Shown in pieces: positions 56,628 to 64,000 of a stretch of 64,000 bases of DNA. The stretch comes from Pyrrhosoma nymphula (taxonomy: Eukaryota > Arthropoda > Insecta > Odonata > Coenagrionidae), in the NCBI GenBank assembly GCA_963573305.1, contig OY754331.1:150903728-150967727 (forward strand), read 5' to 3'. How positions within the stretch are numbered: the stretch's first letter is position 1; every line of letters begins with the position of its first letter. The notes under the pieces were generated by a model. That model saw only the letters and a list, made by a program, of their open reading frames with translations. It ran no database searches and was not told the origin of the DNA. The position numbers and the translations under genes were made by a program.

Positions 56628-58020
56628 CCAGGATTCACTTGGTTTATATGTGATTAATTTCTTTTAAGTTTCCAAATAAAGTGGGTGTAGCGCCTGGCCA
56701 CGTATCTTGTGCCGTATGGAGAATTTGGGAAGGATGAATGTCGTGAGTTTGGATGGACTAGGCAAAGGTCAGATCAAAGGAAAAAGAGGTCGACGATTGT
56801 GGGACTGATAGCTCGCCTTGAGTCTATTTCCTTGTCTTGTCGAAGTACGGTTCCATCCTAAGGGCAAATATATCCCTTAACGGAATCCGTTCCGTCAGCC
56901 AGTCATGTCCAATATATCGATCGGCTAAACCTTCCCTGCTCCTTAACTTTAAAAAAATTCAACTTCTAACTCGACGATCAGACACGCTGGCAGGCCTTTT
57001 AAGTAGGCAACCTGATGGAGGATTTTCATGTCAGGGGTTCTCGAAAAATATTTAATCCGTTCGTATGAATCAATCCCCACTTCTAATGGACTGTGAAATA
57101 GGCTCAAAACTGATCGGTTCAATCTTAATCGTCGTAAGAAGTCAATGAATTCAACTTTTTACGCAACTGTCAAATATTTCTTATCTTTTTCAGGAACTTG
57201 CAACAAAAAATAATAATATATTACCCACATAGTGCACTACGAAAACCAAGTAGATAGACAGATAAATACACTTCAATGGAGTAAAATTGTGACCACAAAT
57301 CTTGCACATCTAAATGCAAACCTCTTCTATCCGAGTTCAAGAAATCATTCACCCATAGAAGATATCCATAAATGCCTAAGTCAATTAAAATTTTGGATGA
57401 TAAAAAGTGGAATATATTATTAAACCCTTAGTAACACAAAAAATAAATTGAAATTGCCAAGAGAAATTAGATTGTGAAATAAATCCCTTAGGTATGCTAA
57501 AATATTTTTGAAGTGCTACAGAAAAACACAAATTTGTACGCGTGTAAATAGTAATAACGGTTAAAACTTTCACAGCTTAGTTTGCAGAGCATAAGAGAGA
57601 AAAGATTTTACTCTCTGTCTACTCAATTTATTATATTTTCTTGCTCGTGAAACCCATATTACTCCAACTATCCATCGGAATGAAAATACTACCGTGGAAT
57701 TAGAAACTTGTTCCACACCGCCAAAGCCAAAAACGAGTCGGAGTTTCATGATGTATCATATGATAATAGTATTAGCAAGATATTCACGGAGGAAACCCGA
57801 TGTTTAGTCGAGGCGCAATATAAGTACTTCCAACCTTAAATATTGTACCAATCTTTTTCCTCAATTTTACCCTTCCTCCATTAACGATTCAACATATCAC
57901 CAATTTTCGCCAACCACCTAAAGAGTACGTAGGTTAGCATTCTTAACCATTGATCAGGGTTGGTTATCGAGGTAACATCGACGACGTACAACACGATTTA
58001 CTAAAACTTAGATTAGATTA
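56628..58020. other. no gene recognised
   Basis: Open frames of 62-72 codons only (for example 56837-57055 plus), no motif. AT-rich. Confidence 0.4.
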
Positions 58021-58239
58021 TATTGTTTCTAGGAAGGGCCTTCGACAGTAGCCCGGGCACTTAGACCTTCTTGGTACATTGTGCAAACCCCATTCTTGTC
58101 TGCCACATGCAGACAGGGGACAAGAGCGCCAAGGTGAAGGTATTTGTGGTTACACAACCAACCCCCGTCCGGGCCCAACATTGCTTAACTTCGGTTATCT
58201 TACGGGAACCGGTGAGTCAATGTGGCTGGGCCCTTGCCT
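58021..58239 (-). repeat. 5S-rRNA-like SINE, copy 2
   Basis: Longer and apparently fuller than copy 1 at 17721-17906. On the minus strand: GGGCCCAGCCACATTGACTC, ACCGGTTCCCGTAAGATAAC, CGAAGTTAAGCAATGTTGGG, then GGGGGTTGGTTGTG. The CCGGTT-C-CGT--GAT-ACCGAAGTTAAGCA segment follows the first half of arthropod 5S rRNA closely. The following body (CTTCACCTTGGCGCTCTTGT, CCCCTGTCTGCATGTGGCAG) is not 5S and is shared with copy 1. This supports a 5S-headed SINE. Confidence 0.65.
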
Positions 58240-60738
58240 ACTAAAACTTAAGTCATGAATGTCATATGTCATCTTTTTACAAGATATAAAAAAATCGGTA
58301 AAAATAACTTGGTCACAAGAAAGGGTACTGAGTGTTAAAAAAAGTTAATTAAATTAAAACATTAGAGTGTTTTAAAAATAAAATCATGCTTCACGGTCAT
58401 CCTAGAACGTGTTCTAAGTACCTCCTGATGCCTTAACCTAGTTGGCTCTTCTGCTACTAGATACACTCCTTAAAGAGGAGTGGAAAGGCTGGGTGAAGAA
58501 GGCAAGAAATTCTACACCTTTCGTTTCTTCCTGAAAACTTTAAATAGATACTTCGCTACAGCTTTCTTACTCCATTCCCATGGCTTTCCAGCACCTGGCC
58601 TACCGCCTTTATTGACTTTATTCCATATTTGTGCCAAAAATCAAGTGAAAAATTCCATACATGCCCCTAGACTATTACTTCGCATATTTATTCTCTCTCT
58701 TTCTCTCTTCTTCACTTCCTTTCTCTCCCCCATTTCTGAGAGGATAGAATCTTTGGAGTTAACTTCTCCGGGGGTAACCTTTGAACAACCCCCTAGCTTC
58801 GTTATTGCGATTGACTTCGCTTATTTCTTCCCATGCATTGCGGGAAAGTGTTAATAGGGATGCTCGTTTTCATTCTCTGAAACCTATACCTGGAAGCACA
58901 CTTTCTCACGCCAGCCATAATTCCCTAATGGTTTGTATCCGAAAGTTTGTTATTCCTTGAATACAAAATGCTTATAATATCGTCCAAGTCAAAGCGAAGG
59001 AAGGATTAGGTATTATACCTCCCACTAGCGTAAAAATTATGCTCTTTTCACGAAACCCATCACAAACCTGTGTAAATTTCCTCATGAAGCAATGCTTAGC
59101 GACTAAAGAAACTGGATTAGATTAAAATAATCATGCTAGTCGGGTTTGTGTCTGGATATCAACGTTAACGTTAACTTCTCCTCCGCTGGCCAGTCAATCC
59201 TCTAACAAACCCTTCTGAACCCCTTTCCTGGCCCAGAGCGTACTCTGGTCCCCGCTTACTGACACGTCGGAAACCCTTAGACATGAAAGCACACGTGGAC
59301 GCCGTGGAAGGTTCGAACACACACGCCCGGGATGACCAGCGAGAATTTGACCTTTTTACTCTGACAATACTCACCCACACACTCTTCCGACCCTTAAACT
59401 ACCCTCCCCAATATCCTCGCTCTTCCACCACCCTTTATTCCTCCTGCCAACTTCGGATCCGACCAGAATAGTTCGAGAGAGAAAAGTGGTGAGGACAAAA
59501 GAGGGCATTAGCCCCAATCTGCTTCTCCCCTAATCCGAAGGTCCGTTTCCCAAATAATCCCAAACTCCTTCTTGGAATTTCTCCCTTCCTGCTCACCCTC
59601 TATCCACATCTGCACTCCCAATGGGCAGGGCCAATGGGTGCTGCAAGAGATGGTAGCATACTTCAAACGCCAGAAATTGGATTGTGTACGACCCCCCCAC
59701 TCTTTACCCTACTTTCGTCACCCTCCTACTTCTCCCGATTCCCCTGCGACAACCATTCCTCCGAGTACTCCCCACAGAACTCCGTGCCCCCTCACATAAT
59801 CCCTTCTCCCCCTCTGCAATTCCCTTTAGCGGAATTTCATACCCTAATTCTCTCCATCTCTGCGTTCAGATTCACCTCTCCTCTCCTTTTATTTGCTCTC
59901 TACAACCAACCAACTCAAGGAACCTCCGGATACCGATGTTCACTTCCATTTCAATTTTATTTCTTTGAAGGGAAGACAGCTTTTTTTATACATGCTATTT
60001 CAATTACTGCCTACAGGCACATAATTTCATCGTTTCTTATTATCGTCGCGTGATAGCTATGCCATTTCGTGACTGCGTTAATCATTTGCACACTTTCATA
60101 AACTTTAAAACTACGTGATTTTCCACTTAAAGCCTATCAATATTTTTACTAACTACGAAAAATTCATGTAACTTTTATGTGATAAATTAAAATTTTTTTA
60201 AACTCGATTAAAAACATTAATACAATGATGTGAAAGAGCCCTCCATGAAAATTATTATTTATTCGTGGAAACCTGCAGTGACGCTAACTCTATTTGCGGT
60301 GTGCAGACTGAAATTTCAGTATTTTCTCTGTGATTCCACTTCATTGTTTTAATATTGAATTTGGATTTATTCGCTTTTTTTTAATGAATTAGACTTGGGT
60401 TATACCTAATACGTAGCTAGCAGCTGCTGCCCAACCATTTCTTTGATATTCTGTCCTTTTATATTCGAATTTACAAATCTGAGTATGTTCTACATTTGAT
60501 TATCGCTTCTTCATCTTAAACAGCATATAATGAAACTCGAATGTTGAAGTTATCCGTCTCGAAGATAAAAATCAAAGTTTTAAAATAGAAGTGTATCAGG
60601 TAACAGTATCAGGTAAAGGCCACTGACACCAGTGAACACATATCAGTAATAAGCCGACTTAACCCTTAAATCCACTCTTCGTCGCAGGTTAAGGGGTGGG
60701 ATTAGGTTTCCAAGAATAGGATTAGGGGGAAATTTCCT
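58240..60738. other. no gene recognised; pyrimidine-biased blocks
   Basis: 58660-58740 and 59350-59950 are C/T-rich on the plus strand and yield long but low-complexity frames (up to 139 codons, Pro/Ser/Leu/Phe-rich). The frame at 58480-58854 (124 codons) is hydrophobic with no motif. None is credible as a gene. Confidence 0.4.
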
Positions 60739-60739
60739 C

Positions 60740-60838
60740 GTGATTTATTTATGCATTATTTACTCTCTTTTTCTTAATCCTAGGTGCATCATGGAGTGAT
60801 TGAAAAGGTAAGAGTAAATAATACATCAAATAACTCAC
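60740..60838. repeat. imperfect ~35-bp inverted repeat (hairpin)
   Basis: 60740-60773 (GTGATTTATTTATGCATTAT, TTACTCTCTTTTTC) pairs with 60801-60838 (GAAAAGGTAAGAGTAAATAA, TACATCAAATAACTCAC) with a few mismatches and a ~27-base loop. It sits directly next to the stop codon of the open frame that ends at 60841 on the minus strand. Confidence 0.75.
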
Positions 60839-60840
60839 TC

Positions 60841-61194
60841 CTATCTCTCTATCCTTATCTCGATTTCTTTTACGTTGCCAAAGAAGATGATATATCTATC
60901 AACTGGCCTTGAGTAGAAATTTGGAACCATCCTGAGGAAATCAACACATTTTGGAATCCATTGAAATAATTTACATACCTGAACGAAAAAATTCAGTAAC
61001 TCGATATAGGTCGACGATCCTCCAGAAGATTCCGGAAGGAAAAGGTTCTCGAGGTGCACATTATTTCCAGACATCATGTTACTTGAACTATATTTTTTCT
61101 CTAAAATTTCTCGATCTATGTTGTTTAACTGAACCGTTTCATCATTAAAATGCTGCGAGATTTCTTCGTCAGCAAGGTTAACTAATGAACGCCA
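60841..61194 (-). CDS. candidate exon or open frame of an unidentified host gene
   Basis: On the minus strand a frame is open from just inside an AG (61196-61195) to a TAG at 60843-60841, about 117 codons with protein-like composition: WRSLVNLADEEISQHFNDET, NNIDREILEKKYSSSN, LPESSGGSSTYIELLNFF. At 60979/60978 it contains CAG followed by GTATGT, a good splice-donor match. Splicing there would give a 216-base exon, a whole number of codons. A TCCTCAG acceptor-like site follows 47 bases later, very short for an intron. No family recognised. The upstream AG lacks a strong pyrimidine tract. Treat as a hypothesis. Confidence 0.3.
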   Translation of the reverse strand, partial: WRSLVNLADEEISQHFNDETVQLNNIDREILEKKYSSSNMMSGNNVHLENLFLPESSGGSSTYIELLNFFVQVCKLFQWIPKCVDFLRMVPNFYSRPVDRYIIFFGNVKEIEIRIER

Positions 61195-61627
61195 CTGCCG
61201 TCATTGAAGTAATCAAAGAGTTTGATAGAGAACCGCGATGCTCGCAAAAGAAAATCAATTTAAAATCCACTTCCATTGAGATCGAAGTCAAAGTTAAGAA
61301 TCGATGGAAATAGAGAAGCACACTCTGGCACACTCTTTGGTCAAATTTTGGAAACTATTTACGACAATAAGTGTTGCATAAAATCTGCACTCACAGTCAG
61401 CCTGTTTTTCACACATAATCGATTTAACATTTCCTAAAAAAACGAACTTTTATAACCTCCGTACGTCGTTACATGAAAATCTTTCACGCTAACCTAAAGC
61501 TCTTCCGTAATTGCTATCCAATTTCTGGTTTCATTTGAACTAAAAGTTGAGAATGAATAGTTTTTGGCAGCGGTATCACAAAGCATCGACTAAAAAGCAA
61601 TTACTGTAACATAAATTTAATACTCAC

Positions 61628-61892
61628 CGTTTCACGTCTTCCAACCATCAATATCGAATAAATCGATATAGAAGTGTGTATCTCCATTCTTTTGATAAAA
61701 TTTTTGACAATGATAGCTTTGTACTGATGTTTCCACTTTTGGAGTCATAATTAAGGTCTGAAGCCATACTTTTCTTGCATTAGAATCTTCAACGCTGTCA
61801 AAAGCAAAAATAATACCATGGAAATTATACTCGATCATTTTTAGATGTATGATTGCTGATACCTCATCTCGATGCATAGTTAATATGCACTG
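61628..61892 (-). CDS. candidate exon of an unidentified host gene, upstream partner
   Basis: On the minus strand, TTTCTATATTTGCAG (a good acceptor) ends at 61893 and the exon would end at 61628 before GTGAGTATT (a good donor). The frame is open for 87 codons: MHRDEVSAIIHLKMIEYNFH, GIIFAFDSVEDSNARKVW, KVETSVQSYHCQKFYQKNGD, HFYIDLFDIDGWKT. It then meets TGA four bases before the donor. The order R-x-x-W followed by YHCxxF is faintly THAP-like, but the early CxxC pair is not evident. The reading frame does not continue into the 60.8-61.2 kb frame after splicing, so either one exon is mis-defined or the gene is broken. Confidence 0.3.
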
Positions 61893-62156
61893 CTGCAAAT
61901 ATAGAAATACATTTACTTCCGCTATACTGAGCTTCGACAAATTACAACTTAAAAAGCACATAATGATGTATAAGCTTGTAACATGCTAACATTTCAATTA
62001 TCAACAAACAATGATGCTTTTGAATAACATATCTTAAATGAAACGCATTTGCAAATATTTTTCTTCTTTAAAAGTAAATTTCTGAGTTGATGTACTCTAT
62101 TGAAGCATATACTAACTTTGAATGCTGTCTCAGAGTAGGAATATCTATGTCTATTA

Positions 62157-62370
62157 AGGCCGTTTTACACGATGAAAGATTTTGTACAAATGATTATACG
62201 TGAGATTGTACGTTTTTCTCAACGAAATTAGAACAGGTTCTATTTCCCGTGCAGGCATTGAGACATTCGCACAAGCGTTCATACAATTTGCCGCTTTACA
62301 CGATACATTTTGCTTTAGCAAGAGTTCACGGAAGAGTTTGTACAAACAAGTGTGCCGTGTAAAACGGCCT
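62157..62370. mobile_element. PIF/Harbinger-like MITE with TTA target duplication
   Basis: TTA at 62154-62156 and 62371-62373 flank perfect ends AGGCCGTTTTACACG and CGTGTAAAACGGCCT. 214 bp. A further internal TTTACACGATACA echoes the end. 3-bp TWA targets and GGCC-style ends fit PIF/Harbinger. The 75- and 63-codon open frames here are just read-through of the element. Confidence 0.88.
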
Positions 62371-62373
62371 TTA

Positions 62374-64000
62374 CATGGCACGGGTAACTAACAATTAAGT
62401 CAGTTATTACTAATGACCTTAATATAACATTATTTAAAAATCTATTTAAAATCTGGAAAGACATTTCCAAAGGCATTTTAAGATAAGGCTGTCATAACGA
62501 ACGCACTTTAAAATACTCTTTGATTTACCTTAAGTCGAAGGAAATGTACGATTTCCTCTTATTTCATTGAACCAATTTTCTCATTGGCAAGCAAAATACA
62601 TCCAAGAAGAATCAAAACGCTAAACATAGATGTAAACTAGCTAAACATAAACCATATGTTTTTGAGCGTAAGAAAAATCGCGTTGGGTGCGGGTGGAGAA
62701 AGGAAAAAAGAGTGTAAGAAGGCCCATAAAAAATGACACTCTAATTACTCGCAAAAAGAATATGGGCGATCAATCTCGCAATAGAAGAGAAATGGATAAT
62801 TGACATTATCCGAGCAACAGATGCGACCTATGTGACCTATCATGAAATAGAGAGCATCTTCGATAACATTTAACGCAATTATTCTGCTGCCCACCGTATC
62901 TCTCGTGGGAGAGATTGACAGAAGAGCAGCTTCCTTTTTTTGCAAACGGATGAAACGGAGAATCTTAATTTTGTTTTTTGTCCCCATGAGGAGAAGGAGA
63001 GAAAGAGCGAGTGTTTAATTGAGTAGGAGGAAATCGGTTTATAGGATGATAGAGAAGAGCGGTGGGCATCAGGGAGAAGGGAAAACGAAAACAAAGGAAG
63101 CATGAAACTTATTATTTCCTTCTATACAAGGATCGTTCAGCTTTAAAAAACTGAAATATCGCGCACCCGTGGCTTCTCTCGCGGTTTACCGTTGTACGAA
63201 TGCGTGCGACGCAAAAGAGTTGCCAGAGCTTTCATAATGCGAATCGGGCGCCCACCCAACACTCCGTCATTACCTTCCGCCAGGGCCCATCCCATTCAAT
63301 GCTCACAGGGCCCAACCACCTTCTTCTTCCAGCAAAAACCAGGGCAGTTGTATCCGAAATGTAAGTTTACACTACAAGGAGATTATTGATGGCGACGATA
63401 TGATGTAGCCCAAAAATATCACTCTAGAAGGTCTGGGGGACTACAAGAAAGAAATAGGATCAAGAATAAGGTAGAAAGACTTAGATGTCCAATTAAATAA
63501 CAGAAAGAGATGTCTTCATCGGATCAAAGACTATGGAGAGAGAAAGAGAGGGAGAGGCTGAAAGAGAGTCGGGGACTGAGATTTCCACCAACGTAGTGTC
63601 CCTGAAGCTTACATCATCTGAACTTCAGGCTGAAAAGGATTTGAAAAAAGAGATTTATCCGGAAATATAGATAAAAATAGCAGGCAGAGCAACCTTCTGC
63701 CTCTTTAAGGTCCAAACATTCTTCTCAAAACACACACAGACACACTAAAGTCTCTTAATCCTCCCTTCGTCAGTGGTCTCCACCTCTATCCTCTCTGGAG
63801 ACGGCATACGGGGGGAGGAGGGGGGATTTAAGGGTGTGACCACTCAGGGCACGTTCCAATTGCAACCGCCAGGAATGAAACCATTGGCTTCATCGTGCGG
63901 TGCTTGCGGAGGGGAAGTCAACCGAAAAAGTCACGCGAATCTCAATCGCTTTACCACTCCTTCGGCTCCACCACCCGCCAAAAAATCGCCAGCCCTTTCA
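62374..64000. other. no gene recognised
   Basis: AT-rich to 62900, then purine-rich (62980-63110, 63520-63580) and GC-richer toward the window end. Short open frames only. The block at 63230-63350 (GGGCGCCCACCCAACACTCC and similar) is GC-rich with no motif. Confidence 0.4.

Noticed and set aside
59634..60053. 139-codon and overlapping frames in the C/T-rich block
   Set aside because: Low-complexity Pro/Ser/Leu/Phe products in three overlapping frames, as expected from a pyrimidine-biased tract.
1..64000. CRISPR arrays, bacterial operons, prophage, rRNA operon, riboswitches
   Set aside because: No evenly spaced repeat-spacer structure, no closely packed gene runs and no such RNA motifs; the sequence is eukaryotic.

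Overview
This window looks like intergenic DNA from a large, AT-rich animal nuclear genome, most likely an arthropod and probably an insect. I see no bacterial gene organisation, no operons, no rRNA or tRNA gene, no CRISPR array and no clearly intact protein-coding gene. Nearly everything that can be identified is mobile-element debris at different stages of decay. The species is not identifiable from this sequence. The arthropod call rests on element types common there: piggyBac, Penelope-like, jockey/R1-like and CR1-like non-LTR elements, TTAA and TTA MITEs, and 5S-like and tRNA-like SINEs.

Layout. 1-2663 is a DNA transposon with terminal inverted repeats of about 300 bp around a frameshifted gene for a widespread but functionally uncharacterised transposase-like protein. 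3.5-3.8 kb is an old tandem duplication and 4.9-5.3 kb a LINE reverse-transcriptase fragment on the minus strand. 9714-13140 is a dead piggyBac element with TTAA target duplications; it was invaded by a TIR element (10185-11009), which was itself invaded by a smaller one (10354-10715), a three-level nest. 13.8-14.2 kb is an inverted-repeat element with a 15-bp minisatellite. Two copies of a 5S-rRNA-like SINE lie at 17.7 and 58.0 kb. A Penelope-like fragment (22.2-22.9 kb) has lost its reverse-transcriptase core. 28.6-28.9 kb is a TTAA MITE carrying two identical palindromes, 29.9-30.1 kb a tRNA-like SINE, 30.8-31.4 kb a second piggyBac relic and 33.3-33.9 kb a LINE 3' end.

In the second half, 38.3-38.9 kb is a young 304-bp tandem duplication. 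Two copies of one MITE family lie at 39.2 and 56.3 kb. 44.3-45.5 kb is a Penelope-like element (RT plus GIY-YIG) bounded by inverted repeats. 46.9-48.4 kb is a very old LINE. 49.5-49.8 kb is another 3' end of the 33 kb LINE family with a TAGATG-type tail. Small pogo-like (52.4 kb), hAT-like (55.8 kb) and Harbinger-like (62.2 kb) elements follow. Around 60.8-61.9 kb on the minus strand there are two protein-like open stretches next to splice-site-like sequences, the best candidates for host exons, but I could not join them into a working gene.

The least routine signals are three: the long-TIR element at the left edge; a motif recurring at five loci (near-CTGANGA, one spacer base, a short stem-loop, then GAAAC) that resembles the hammerhead-ribozyme core known from Penelope-like elements; and the inverted, 5'-truncated Penelope-like unit. 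None of these amounts to a proven new system. Coordinates of decayed elements are read by eye and may be off by several bases.
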